A stretch of DNA of 47,875 nucleotides. Source: Perkinsus olseni. Its lineage: Eukaryota > Perkinsozoa > Perkinsida. The notes under the pieces were generated by a model. The model did no database searches. It saw only the letters and a list, made by a program, of their open reading frames with translations, and was not told where the DNA came from. Each line of letters begins with the position of its first letter. Position 1 is the first letter of the stretch. Positions 22,283 to 32,503 of this stretch are shown piece by piece. The position numbers and the translations under genes are program-made. Where the stretch lies: positions 1-47,875 of the forward strand of contig JABANN010000244.1 in NCBI GenBank assembly GCA_013115125.1, given 5' to 3'.

Positions 22283-23853
22283 TCACTTCGTTACAAGGTG
22301 TACAATAGAAGGGCCGGTCAAAACCGCTACCAAGATGCCGAGGAGGCCCAACATGACCGCCACCACGCGGCGAGTTGTAACTGAACACAGGCAGGTATGG
22401 TAGTCTGATCTGCGTGGGAGCAGCGCAGCCCCTCTTCGAGTGGCGTCCAGTTTGGCTGATGCCCACAGGCAGACCGCTGGAAACCACTGGACGGTGAGTA
22501 TCGAACAGATAGCAGAGATGACCGACACAGCCTCGACGAGAGAGTTGAACCACAGGAAAAGACAATAGGAGATGAGGATGATGGCGGAGGTGGCCAGCCA
22601 GTTGAGTTGTTCCGGAACGTTCAACCTTGTGTCGATAACCTGCCGCAGTGGATGCAGCAATAGAGGCGTCTTGGTGATGTTCACCAGCGCCATGAGGACT
22701 CGGCATGTATCGAAGAGTAGTGTCCGTGGTAGAGTCATGAGGAGATCGGGAGCCCTTCCGTAGAGGAACAGAGGGCTGGAGGAAGCACAGACGGCGAATA
22801 TGATGTACATCGCGAAGGCCCACGATAGGGCAATCGCCAACAGCAGGGGCATCTTAGGTCGATCGACGGGCTTGAGCTCACCATGGAGGCAGGGGAGGTT
22901 GATGTGCATGATGAAAGAGAAGATTCCCGCGGAGGCCGCCTGAGAGAAGGATGAAGGAGGGGAAGGGAATGACGAAAAATGTCACCTGTGAGAATGGAAC
23001 CCACGACCTCGCGGTGTCCGGCGGCGGCGGCGGTACAAGTTCTTCATCCATCAAATCCAGTCTACGGGGCGCCATGATGGCCGTGAAGACTACCGATACC
23101 CATATGAGTAGCATCAGGCCCACTCCAGTGTAGGAGGCGAACCTCACGCCGTGAAGGGACTTCGGCAGGGACGCCGCCCATCCTGCCAGGGCCGCCATGC
23201 CGCCTAGCATCCACCGAGGGACGCCTGGGAAGTAGGAATGGACCGAGTCGAACGACACCACGAACGTCATGCTGATGACCTGAAGATGATCACCGAGTAA
23301 AAGAGACCCCCCAAAAAGAGAAGAGATAGCCGCCCGTTCTTACACCGAACAGTACGACGGCCAGGACGGCGTCGATTGCCACGGACATGGTGTGGCCTTT
23401 GAAAAGTCGAGTGGCCAGGGCATAGTAGGTGTACTCCTCCAAGTAACCCGATAAAACCATCGTCAGCACGTACCTACCGCAGGAGCTGTCGAGCGAGAGA
23501 GGTGGTGATGCCACTACGCTGAGAGGTAGGAGGCCAGAACGGCTCCTATGAAAATGATGGACCCTGTGAGGTACCCCACTGCGCCAAATACGTATGGTAA
23601 TGCGAACATGCCTGAACGGCAGTGGATCGACAATGGGAAGCCGAGGCCGGCCGTACCCAGTCCGACCATCGTATTGACTATGTTGAAAACCGTACTTAGA
23701 GGCGTTGAGTAGCCGTGGCCCTCCAGGGTAGTCTGAGGGGGATGGGTTGCTGAATTGGTAGTAGCGGAGAGAACTCACGAGGTTCTTCATAGCCGCCGAC
23801 TCATACGACGGCAGCTCCTGCGGCGAGAGGAAAGGACTTTGTTCCACACCCAT
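22283..23853 (-). CDS. AAAP/SLC38-type amino-acid transporter
   Basis: Multi-pass membrane permease, likely moving amino acids across plasma or vacuolar membrane. Exons (descending) 23853-23779, 23732-23518, 23473-23344, 23279-22986 and 22939-22283 give 456 residues, typical of the family. The first membrane helix STVFNIVNTMVGLGTAGLG matches the AAAP signature N-x-x-x-x-x-G-x-G. About ten hydrophobic helices follow, including VGLMLLIWVSVVFTAIM, MPLLLAIALSWAFAMYIIF and AVSVISAICSIL. Introns are 44-64 nt. The N-terminal 40 residues are hydrophilic and cytosolic. Substrate cannot be told from sequence. It is the first of a minus-strand block; NIP7 lies 145 bp upstream of its start. Confidence 0.87.
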
Positions 23854-23997
23854 AGTTAGAACCTCCTAGGGATTTAGCACTACCCGCCAAGAAGCCTTTC
23901 AACGACTCTCCCGATACGGCCCTGGTGATCAACTACAACACCATTAGTGGTCGAGAAACGTTGGTGGGAGAATCCTGAAGGGCGTAGGTCGAGTAGT

Positions 23998-24765
23998 CTA
24001 CACGAGGTTGGCCTCTTCGCGAAGATACTCTCCAATATCCGCTTGATGGTACCTGAAGGTTGACAATACGTGTCCACGGGAAGACCACACATCCCCTACA
24101 CGACGATCTGTTCCGGTCCAGCCGTACGGCACTCTCCAACGCTCTTAGCGGTGACACCGAAGCCCAGCGGAACCTCCTGCTCATTCAGGATGACCACTCC
24201 TGTGTTCGCCGGAGTGTCTTCAGTCACACGACGGAGGTGAGCCTGACAGCCATGATTTCCTGTGAACCCAGGGGCGACCTAAGATACGGCCATCGAAAAT
24301 GCGCGCTACCTTCACGACGTGGTTGCCATAGACAAAGCTCTGCTCTCCCGTAGGCTTCACCCAAATCTTGTGCTGATTAAAAACGAAAGATTCCCTCCGG
24401 TTGACGTTTTCCGCATCTTACCGTGGCCAACTTAGCGAGGTAATCCAGGCAAGTGATATGAAGGCGGAACTTCCTCGAGTGGGTGAACTTGCCAAAACAA
24501 ACGCCCGCCGAAAGAAGGCACTTCCTGGGAATGTGTTGAGCCTTGCGGAGGAGATTCTCGGACATGTAGAAGACCCTGAGGTGTCCAAGGGTGGCCCTGG
24601 CTCTACTCACTACTGTACTGTCTTCCCGTACTACCTGTCCTTATGCAGCCTGAATACGTAGTTTTCGCCGTCAGCCCGATCGACCAGTAGCTGCAGGTTG
24701 GCCCCAAGGAACTTCTTCAGCTTCTCGAAAACCTGCCGGGTCTCTTCCTCGGTGAGAGCTCTCAT
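23998..24765 (-). CDS. NIP7: 60S ribosome biogenesis factor NIP7
   Basis: NIP7 is a PUA-domain protein needed for 60S subunit maturation in the nucleolus. Exons (descending) 24765-24635, 24575-24422, 24372-24310, 24242-24100 and 24052-23998 give 181 residues; human NIP7 has 180. It begins [19 protein letters not shown] and contains [61 protein letters not shown] and [13 protein letters not shown] at the end. All have direct counterparts in the family. The four introns are 47-67 nt and all junctions are in phase. The frame is open further upstream, but the ATG at 24765 aligns with the family start. Confidence 0.95.
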
Positions 24766-24820
24766 TGAATGAAGGGAGGGACGGAACTGCCCAGCGGAGA
24801 TAGGTGCCGAAGAGTCCGCA

Positions 24821-25036
24821 CTAGAACGCAAAACCGGGTGGATGAGAAATCAATAGGATAGTTATTCTAAGTTTCGCTGAATTATCACTGAAAGCCGCCC
24901 CGAGGACCACCGCTGCTGCGTGAGGTGGCAGTCCACGGGACAGATGATAGTCCAGTAAAAAACGTGAGCAGGAAGAGCGATCTCCTGCCATACGGATGAG
25001 CATGCCACTTAGGAAAAGTACCAACGGTGACGCCAT
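24821..25036 (-). CDS. Small hypothetical ORF upstream of NIP7
   Basis: 71-codon frame starting [18 protein letters not shown] and ending PPGFAF. It has one moderately hydrophobic stretch at the start. It ends 55 bp before the NIP7 start on the same strand, so it could be an upstream ORF in the NIP7 leader or chance. No homology recognised. Confidence 0.2.
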   Translation of the reverse strand: MASPLVLFLSGMLIRMAGDRSSCSRFLLDYHLSRGLPPHAAAVVLGAAFSDNSAKLRITILLISHPPGFAF

Positions 25037-25184
25037 GGCCGGCGACAGCCCTCACAGTGGCTATCGGCCGCTGGGGCCATTGCCCTAGGGAAAATTATGA
25101 GTAATCAACGGCGAGAGAGAACGAGGGCTCTTCGCTGGGAAGAACCTCCTCGGGTCCTCTCGCTGTTGTTGTTGTTGGAGTCAA

Positions 25185-25757
25185 TCACCAATCGTCGTCA
25201 TCGTCAATCACCACAGTCTCCTCTATTATAGTAGGGCTCTCCTCAATCACCACCGGGGACTCCTCCACCACCACGGTTGTCGATGGTTGTTCCATCGCAC
25301 TCCCCAGCATCATACCGCCCAGGAATCCAGCCGTACCAGCCAGCATCGCAGTGCCCAGGCCGACTTCAGGCTGAGGGGCGGCAGGGGCGGCAGGGGCGGA
25401 GTGTTCAACAACAGTAGTGGTGTGGGTCTCTACCACTTGATTCTGGACCACAGGTGGCTGTGGGGCAGTCTGCACAGTGCTCACTGACGCCACAGATTGC
25501 TGGTTCTGTGCGACTGGATAGTACTGACCATCAGAACCGAGGACGGCAACACGACCATCGGGCATAACGATCTGATGGGGTTGGGCGGGCTGTGGCATGA
25601 CAGCGGGCTTCACCTCTTCCACCGGCTGGGCCCCGTAGGTGAAGTTTTGAGGGGCTCCTGGGGCTTCATAGGTGCTACGGGTGACCGTAGTCGTTGCTGG
25701 AGGGGGCATGGCCGCAGTGGTGGTGGGACCGTCGAAACAGCAGCAGAGATTCCCCAT
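25185..25757 (-). CDS. Dually acylated glycine-zipper protein
   Basis: Single exon, 190 residues. The start MGNLCCCF fits N-myristoylation at Gly2 plus palmitoylation of three adjacent cysteines, so the N-terminus should sit on a membrane. The frame is open 16 codons further upstream, but this Met gives the acylation motif. The middle is Pro/Gln/Val-rich and contains MPDGRVAVLGSDGQYYPV. A small-residue helix GLGTAMLAGTAGFLGGMM has G-x-x-x-G spacing typical of glycine zippers, which pack or insert in membranes. Valine- and glutamate-rich repeats (VVEESPVVIEESPTIIEE) lead to the end DDDDDW. No catalytic domain. Family not recognised; a membrane-coat or pellicle role is speculative. Confidence 0.8.
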   Translation of the reverse strand: MGNLCCCFDGPTTTAAMPPPATTTVTRSTYEAPGAPQNFTYGAQPVEEVKPAVMPQPAQPHQIVMPDGRVAVLGSDGQYYPVAQNQQSVASVSTVQTAPQPPVVQNQVVETHTTTVVEHSAPAAPAAPQPEVGLGTAMLAGTAGFLGGMMLGSAMEQPSTTVVVEESPVVIEESPTIIEETVVIDDDDDW

Positions 25758-27359
25758 TATCTGGTTAAAATTGGGCGACTGAGAGCACCAAATAAACTGA
25801 AACAAACCGTGATAATTTCGAGAGCCTTCCGACCCCTAGCGAGACTGAATCGCCGCACTCTTGCCAAAGCCCGAAGCCGCTCCGCCACATCCGTCAGTAA
25901 ACGCTCCATATTGAGGAGTGCTATCCCGGTCTAGGAGGGTAGACTGAAGCGAGAGCCCCACGTGGATCGAAAAACCAGTATCAGCAACAGCGTCATGCAG
26001 ATGGACCTTTCGAGAGTACCCTACCATAATACTAGAATCGTAATGAGTGTGACCAACCTGAGTCACAGCGAGGAGGCCCTCCTCTGGAAGAACCGAAGGG
26101 AAGTCCTCATACGACGTAAGGCGGACCTATGCTGATGAGTTTGCAGTTTCTGTCGGAGCGCCAACAGGGAGCGCTCACACAGGCATCAGGCTACTCAATT
26201 GAACAGAGAATTTCCTGTGCGAAAGGCGTCAATAATCTGTTATGTCGGTGGGAAGGCAACGAAAGAAGCCAAAAAAATGTCGGGAGAAATGACTAGCGCA
26301 GGGTCCGAACCCGAGATCTGAAGTTACGCTGGTGTAAAGTCCTCGGCCGCGTACTCCCTCTGGAGCAAGAGACGGTGTGGAAGGTCATTCCGCTTCGTCT
26401 GACTACATGGCGTAGACCACACTCACGGGCCGGGGATGCTACCTCAGCCTGTGAGAGTAGTTCTAACCGACGGCGGCGTCACCGTGACACCGCCAGAGTT
26501 AAACGAGTTCGGTGAGATCCGATACATCGTTCTCGCGAAAATCTCGAGTCGTGCGAAAGTAGGCCTTCGAAGATGGCCACTGCTACTTGAACGCACGCAG
26601 GCCTCGCAGCCCCTCCAGGCCGAAGCTGAAAGGTCGTACACTATGAGCACGCGTGCTGTCGTGCAGCGAGAAAGACAGTCTTTCTCGTTTGTACCTAGAC
26701 TGCCTTCCATTGAAACCGTAGAGTGTCATAACTGAGAAGTTTCTATCGACTCCGTCCAGCACGTCTACACGACATAGTGCCTGTCAGGACAGGTGCATTA
26801 TGAGAGGAACCAGTACCGTTACAACGTAATGATGCCCCGCGACGGCTGGGCTCGTGCGTGCCCAATAGTGAAAACCCGTAGTGCGGTCATACTTGGAAGT
26901 TCCTCTGTGGTGTACGGTTACCGTACTTCTACAAAGGAACTTTCAAGTACTGAGGTTGAAGTCTATCACTGCGACTACCATCATTGCTACTTAGTAGTCC
27001 CGGGATCGCTACCTACTTGCATCTGGTATCATTCTGCGCTTCCCACTTGCTTGTACGAGTACGGGTGACGCTTGATGCGTGCCAGATCACGCTACAGATC
27101 ACGCTTATGAGCACGATCAGCCCTAATTCTTCCTAAGTCTTCAAGCACTATCGTAGTGGAGAGGGTGCGGTTCTCCTGTGGGTCTCGAGATCCACTCATT
27201 GCGCAGTAGATTCGAGGCACGGGACGAAAGCGGTCTTGCGGTAGGGGAGACCCCTTGGGGCCTACGTGGACTGCCTTGCACTTCTCGTGTCCGTCAAAAG
27301 CCAGGCAATCGAACAACTATCTCCCTCGTTTCACTCAGAGCTTTCTTTCTCTGCGAAGT
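25758..27359. other. Low-coding spacer
   Basis: About 1.6 kb without a supported gene. The complement of 26290-26350 has GGGTTCGGACCC and GCGGCCGAGG, reminiscent of tRNA B and A boxes. No cloverleaf with paired acceptor stem could be drawn, so no tRNA is called. A frame at 26436-26735 has no recognisable motif. The end of this stretch is the promoter side of the secreted-protein copy A. Confidence 0.5.
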
Positions 27360-27874
27360 ATGTCTCTCACCCTGAAGTATCTACTAGCGGTGCCACTGAT
27401 CGTTTTCAGTGTGGCCCAAGTGCCCAGCCATCCAACCTTCCTCGCTCCCAAGGGCAGCAACGGACCGCCGCCTGTGACTGCAGCGGCCGCAGAAGATGAA
27501 CAGAATGTATGGACGTGGCTCGTAGCTCAGATGCAACACAACACAAGTTGAGCTCTCTGGACGACATACCACCACCTCTGGCCGCCGTAGCCCACGACAG
27601 CGAGGATCCGTTCTGGACGAGTTTGGCAGAACAAATGCAAGACGACTTGAGCTTACTCGGTATCGATGACAGCGTCATACTACCAGTTTTGGCCTACGCC
27701 GCTGAAAACAACGAAGATCCTTTCTATGTGTCTCTCCTGTCTCAAGTGTTCGCTGCCGACTCAAGTACTCTGGCAACTGGTGCTACCGACCTTTCACGAT
27801 CCGCGGCCATCCAAGCGAAGGATACGACGAACCCCTTCGTGTTGTGGCTGCTGAGTATCTTTTTTATCTTCTGA
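27360..27874 (+). pseudogene. Small secreted repeat protein, copy A (frame broken)
   Basis: Starts with a clear signal peptide MSLTLKYLLAVPLIVFSVAQ. The mature part carries a repeat of about 37-40 residues: a degenerate unit around VWTWLVAQMQ, then EDPFWTSLAEQMQDDLSLL, then EDPFYVSLLSQVFAADSS, ending NPFVLWLLSIFFIF. The signal peptide and first unit are in one frame (stop at 27551) and the rest in another (open 27509-27874). The switch near 27540-27550 has no good GT-AG intron, so it is a one-base frameshift, assembly error or unrecognised splice. Copy C (31982) is intact with the same layout. No known family. Probably about 170 residues when whole. Confidence 0.7.
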
Positions 27875-29989
27875 GCTCATCTCCTCGTTCCTTCTATGCT
27901 GCTTAACCACCAAGCAATACAACGAGCATGGATAATGCTCATAAAAAGGTCTGCATCAAGTTCTATCTCTCGAAAAGATTACTCGAGAGTTCACGGTCAC
28001 TTGGGAGTTCTTGCCCACATGGCACGAAGCTATCGACACGGTAGTCTTGTCAAAACGACATACTCCTGATTTACAGTGTGATTAGTAGACTCTCGCTGTG
28101 GGTTTTCTGTATCATGACCCACGTATAAAGGGCTTGTAGATGATATGCTTATGGCATTATTGTTCAGTCCCACTATTCTCGTTTAACCAGGTTTCTACCT
28201 CTTGATTGACAAACTTGCGTTCAGTCAAGTACGCAGGGCCAGTCTCTCCCATACCATACTCAGTCGAGAGCAAGTTCGTAGCGCGAGTGTTGAAACTGGC
28301 GCCAACTGTAGTTATGGACAATAGTACGGTCAGGAAGCTGATAGTTACACGATGACCCCGTTGGATACTCTCTCTACCGCCACGAGGGATTACTAAAAGT
28401 AATCTTGTATGAGTCTCGGACCTGATACAAACCTTCTTGAGATACTTGAATAATATAGTAGTAGCTAGGAGGTGGTACGACGGATAGGACCCCTTGACAT
28501 GAGGGACTAGATCAAAAGGGATATCAGAATCGAGAAGTATTGGGGAGTTGCTGCAAAGACACAATACTGGCATGTGGATGGATCCTTGCAACACACTTCC
28601 ACAAAATGGCCACAACTCGGCTAGTAGTTTCGGCTCAGGTAACATGAGACGGTTGTTCCGCCCTAGTCTCGGTCGACAATAGTCGAGACAGGTGAGACTC
28701 TTCCCTCTGAGTAAGAAAGAGATGAGTGAAATTGCGAGCTTCGAATACCTCTCGGCAAGTATCAGGGTGCAGTGGAAAAACTATGAACGAAACTTGCTGG
28801 TGCTGGAGCCAGATGGGCTATCTCTAGTATCCAACATACAGTATCTGAGATAGTGTATGGCCGATATTAAAGGAGTCCTAGGAGCACGAACGTTATAAAG
28901 ACCAGTCCATGATTGACGAACACGACCAGCCGATGTGAGCCGATATGACCAAAGAGGCTGTTGTCGAGCCACTCGGGAGACAGTGCTCGAAGAAAACCTC
29001 GCCATCGTTATGGACGGTGCGGGGTGAGAACTTCGGAGTCGAACCTCGGATGACGGTGGCTGGCATCACGGCAAGCAGGCGCAGGCCACTGAGGATCAGC
29101 CTGATCCTCAGTCTGATCTCTGATCCGATCAGAGAAATTCTCTGAGAGAATCCTCTGAGTTCGTCCGCGTAAAGAAAGAATTGGCCGTTTAGTTGCGCCA
29201 AGATGTGGCGTCTACGACGTCACGTCGTGCAGTCTGCACGCGTCAGAGCTCTCAGCGACAGGCTTTGCTTCAGAGCGTCTGCTCGTTCAGGCATCGGACA
29301 TGCTGGGGGAAGTCCCTCGGCAAAAATGACGCTTATGAATAGAGACTCCTCGCGAAGAGTTCCAAGGGACGTTGCATGGCAGTCGCTCCGGGCGTCAGCT
29401 GTACAATGCGCCATGATGCGCTGCTTAAGAAGATTCTCCGCTTCTTGCAGCCACAGTGTGGGGTACCCCTTCGGTTTTTGGATATTGAGTTTGTGATATT
29501 CTTGTGTAATCTTCCGAATTCGGCTGTGTATCTATTCCTCCTCGCTCGACGACGCGATGGTGATGTACAACGAACTTGTTGTGCATATTTAAGCATCATG
29601 CTTACATCTCTTCCTATGTCGGATTTAGTATAGTATATCCCCGTTACTGGCCGGAACACGGTTACTAAAGTCAGGAAAGAAATAACAACACAGGGATATT
29701 TTTTGCAGATCTGATGGATTCATGAGATTTCTCCTCTAGCTAGCACGCGCACTAACCTGGTTGTATGGATCACGCTAAAACCAGCTTTGCAAAGAGTTCG
29801 GGTTCCGGTGAACCAACTGGTTCTCTATTCAGTTCGGAGACTTCGAAAGAGTCGTCTGAACGAATCGGATTTCACTCAAGGCGCCCGCTGTGTCTTGAGG
29901 GCCACCCTTTGTAGCCTACCCGACGGAATCTCCCTATTGGTGTGCTCGTACCTCAAGCTTTTCGACTTTGGCCAGCTGAAAGTAGGTCC
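27875..29989. other. Spacer between secreted-protein copies A and B
   Basis: No complete gene resolved. On the minus strand 28340-28157 reads a hydrophobic leader-like segment (FLTVLLSITTVGASF) followed by a charged tail ending NENSGTEQ, but lacks a nearby ATG. On the + strand 28719-28853 encodes a 44-residue ORF starting MSEIASFEYL, and 28960-29020 reads TVLEENLAIVMDGA before a GT donor. These may be gene remnants or exons of an unresolved gene. Confidence 0.4.
29089..29160. repeat. Cluster of nested palindromes
   Basis: GAGGATCAG-C-CTGATCCTC forms a 9-bp perfect hairpin with a single-base centre. It is followed within 50 bp by TCTGATC/GATCAGA and by TTCTCTGAGAGAA pairs. The GATC-containing words repeat on both strands. 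Confidence 0.85.
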
Positions 29990-30264
29990 ATCACCCTAAG
30001 GTATCTTCTCTCGGTTCCGCTCCTCGGTTTGGTGGTCGCCCAAACGTCCAGCAACTTGATGGCTCAGGACATCGATAGCCCCGAAGGCATCACCTCCTGC
30101 GGCTCCTCTTTAGGCTCAGAGCGACTTCTTCGATCTGTTCGGGGGAATTTTTACAGATGTTGGCGGAATCTTCGGGGACTTCTTCTTCTTTTAATGATGA
30201 TACCATCGCTATGATACTCGCCTCTTCAGCATTTCGCTCGTCCGATTGTTCTGGTGTTTTGTAA
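29990..30264 (+). pseudogene. Small secreted repeat protein, copy B (decayed)
   Basis: The frame from 29990 reads SITLRYLLSVPLLGLVVAQ, clearly matching the copy A signal peptide; the initiator position is AGG instead of ATG. After about 40 codons the similarity moves to another frame, where FNDDTIAMILASSAF aligns with the IDDSVILPVLAYAAE part of copy A. A stop follows at 30262. Loss of the start codon and at least one frame change mark it as a pseudogene. Confidence 0.65.
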
Positions 30265-31670
30265 CGCTTCTCGACCAAGAGGTACGAGGTGTCCTCATGG
30301 CCTTCTTTACGCTCCATCTTTCGAGTTGATTTACTACTAGAGTGAATCTCTCACTCGCAACACTGGTCTACGGTTAATGTGCTATTTTTGTCAAAACGAC
30401 AAAATCATCAACGGCATCGCAAACGACGAGTAGAGCGCTTCGCGTGTATCATGGGTAACAATCGCGTCCCCTTGTCGCGCTCCGCGCTTCGCCCCATCAT
30501 CCAAAGGATGGGGCGGGCTGGACGTGTCTAGTGCCGTTACCATGGCAAGGCGCTTGGTCCAATACTCGGCTTTCATGGGCCTGCAAGTCCGTGATCGCTT
30601 GGGTTCTGGCGGTTCCGGGAGACCTCTCACAGAGCTGCGCTTGCCTCAGGTTCCGACAGTCGTACGCCCCACTCCCCCTCCCTACACTCAGAGGTTTCAT
30701 TAGGAGGGAGATCTTGCGCCACGGCTATTCGGCCCAGCGGTTTCGGGGCATCATGCTGTGTAACTCGCTGTAGCTTAGTGGTAGAGCTTCTGCTTCGTAA
30801 ATTACGAACTGTAGGTTCGACTAGAACCGTTCGAGGTTTGAACTCCAAGCTAGCCTCGCGTGCTCACCCAGAGCAGTACTCCGAACGAATACTCCTCTCA
30901 TGCCTTTTTGGCACGCTGGACCCTACAGGTGCCGGTGCCCAGTTACCACGAGGGACTCATTGGAGGTTATCTTGCGCACCTCAGGACATCCCGAGAAATG
31001 CTCAGGCGTGAAGGATTATCTTTGCCAACTTGGCAATGCCAAGGTGGGCACTACCAGCGCCTAGCCGCGAGCTGGTAGCCTGACGACGAGTCGCCACTGG
31101 CGTCGCCGGAAAAAAACTTACCAGCTTTAGGTTGCCACTCTGACGAAATTCCCTCAGTGATATGCTGTCGCAGACCGACGACAAAACACTTGGCTGTAGA
31201 CACTCGGCGGCACGCAAGTACGTGCACGTGCGCGGAATCCCATGAAATAGATGTATTTATCTCCGACTTCCCATCCAAATCAAGCCCATATTGGAGACGA
31301 TGGGGGAGTGCAGTACTTCACACGATTAATCCTTCACCGACGAGGGCGCTTTCTTAGCCTCAGGGCGTCAGTGTGTTGTACCGGCAATACCGTAGGAAAA
31401 ACTAGGCTCGTGTCACTAGCGCAGTCTACCTCGAGTAACATTCCCGTCACCGGGAATTGTCTTCTTATTCTAGGTGTCACACGCTATTTCTGGGTCTAAT
31501 CCATGGACTTTCGCAGAATGATAAATTTAACTATGGCAGAGTGGCTACGGATGGTTCAGTGTTGTGCCCTCGTCGCAAGGTTGGGTCGCATTGTGCCCCT
31601 ATAGTGATGAGATTGGACATGACTAGTAGACAGCCCCGAAGACACTTTGTCGATCGCTTCGCCGGCACGC
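30265..31670. other. Spacer with short coding-like ORF
   Basis: A 53-codon + strand ORF from ATG 30542 (MARRLVQYSAFMGLQVRD, proline-rich end PTVVRPTPPPY) has coding-like composition but no partner exons or homology I recognise. At 30384-30404, TTGTC and GACAA flank an AAAAC loop. The rest up to the microsatellite shows no supported gene. Confidence 0.4.
30762..30834 (+). other. tRNA-like sequence (possible tRNA-derived element)
   Basis: TAGCTTAGTGG at 30771 matches the pol III A box exactly, and GGTTCGACT at 30814 matches most of the B box at normal tRNA spacing. AACTCG at the left can pair with CGAGGTT-like bases at the right only with a mismatch, and the anticodon stem does not pair normally. 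It is best read as a tRNA pseudogene or the head of a SINE, not a functional tRNA. Confidence 0.45.
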
Positions 31671-31748
31671 GTCACGTCACGTCACGTCACGTCACGTCAC
31701 GTCACGTCACGTCACGTCACGTCACGTCACGTCACGTCACGTCACGTC
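31671..31748 (+). repeat. (GTCAC)n pentanucleotide microsatellite
   Basis: At least fifteen perfect GTCAC units running into an assembly gap, so true length is unknown. The sequence after the gap begins TCACTGACG, which still resembles the unit. Confidence 0.97.
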
Positions 31749-31846
31749 NNNNNNNNNNNNNNNNNNNNNNNNNNNNNNNNNNNNNNNNNNNNNNNNNNNN
31801 NNNNNNNNNNNNNNNNNNNNNNNNNNNNNNNNNNNNNNNNNNNNNN
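31749..31846. other. Assembly gap (98 N)
   Basis: 98 consecutive undetermined bases directly after the GTCAC microsatellite. The gap was probably caused by the repeat. Confidence 0.99.
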
Positions 31847-31981
31847 TCACTGACGTGTCGAAAGACTTAGTATTCAGCTTGTAGATGCAAGAGGATATAG
31901 CCTTCAATGCCAACGCCCTTCTGGGGCGCTAGAAGCTACTATCTGGCTCTGCAGGTATCCTTCTCTTCTCTCTTGCAAGGT

Positions 31982-32503
31982 ATGTCCATCATCCTAGGAT
32001 ATTTGCCCTGTGTTCTTCTCCTCCACTTGGTAGTCGTCGCCACGCCCAGCAGGTTGAGATCGATGGCGACCTATGACATCTACTCGGAACCACCCATGCC
32101 CATCGCTTGTGAAAGTTTTGTCGATCCCCTAGCGTCGCTTCTGGTAACTCAAGTCCGCGCCGAGTTGAACTCCTCGGCAACCAAAGACTACTTGCCACAG
32201 GGGCTGGCTATCACAGCGGAAGACGGTGGACATCCTTTCTGGGTGTCACTGGCAGCTCAAGTGCGTGAAGAGTTTGGCTCCCCGGGTCTCAATGACACAG
32301 AAATACTATTGTCCCTGGCAAGCGCGGTTGAGAATGACGATGACTTTCTGTTGGAGTTGCTCCCCACTGAAACGACTGTATCAAGCCCCGCGGCTACCTA
32401 CGGCGACGACCTCACAAGCCCTCAAGCCGCCGTAGCTAGACATCGTGAAAACCCTGTCGTGATATGGATTGTTAATTTCTGGTGGCTCTTATCCGGGGGG
32501 TGA
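31982..32503 (+). CDS. Small secreted repeat protein, copy C (intact)
   Basis: Uninterrupted frame of 173 residues. Signal peptide MSIILGYLPCVLLLHLVVVA corresponds to that of copy A (MSLTLKYLL). Three diverged repeats of about 37 residues follow: DPLASLLVTQVRAEL, HPFWVSLAAQVREEFGS with LNDTEILLSLASAVEN, and DDFLLELLPTE, ending in a hydrophobic NPVVIWIVNFWWLL tail. Every element lines up with copy A in the same order. The consensus is P-F-W-x-S-L-x-x-Q-[MV]-x-x-[DE]. The protein has no intron and almost no cysteine, and resembles no family I know. The hydrophobic end could be a membrane helix or a cleaved anchor signal. An in-frame upstream Met at 31907 is less likely because it precedes no signal peptide. 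Confidence 0.75.
   Translation: MSIILGYLPCVLLLHLVVVATPSRLRSMATYDIYSEPPMPIACESFVDPLASLLVTQVRAELNSSATKDYLPQGLAITAEDGGHPFWVSLAAQVREEFGSPGLNDTEILLSLASAVENDDDFLLELLPTETTVSSPAATYGDDLTSPQAAVARHRENPVVIWIVNFWWLLSGG

Noticed and set aside
26281-26360. Possible minus-strand tRNA (GGGTTCGGACCC and GCGGCCGAGG)
   Set aside because: The acceptor stem and anticodon arm do not pair and the B box has a mismatch at an invariant position.
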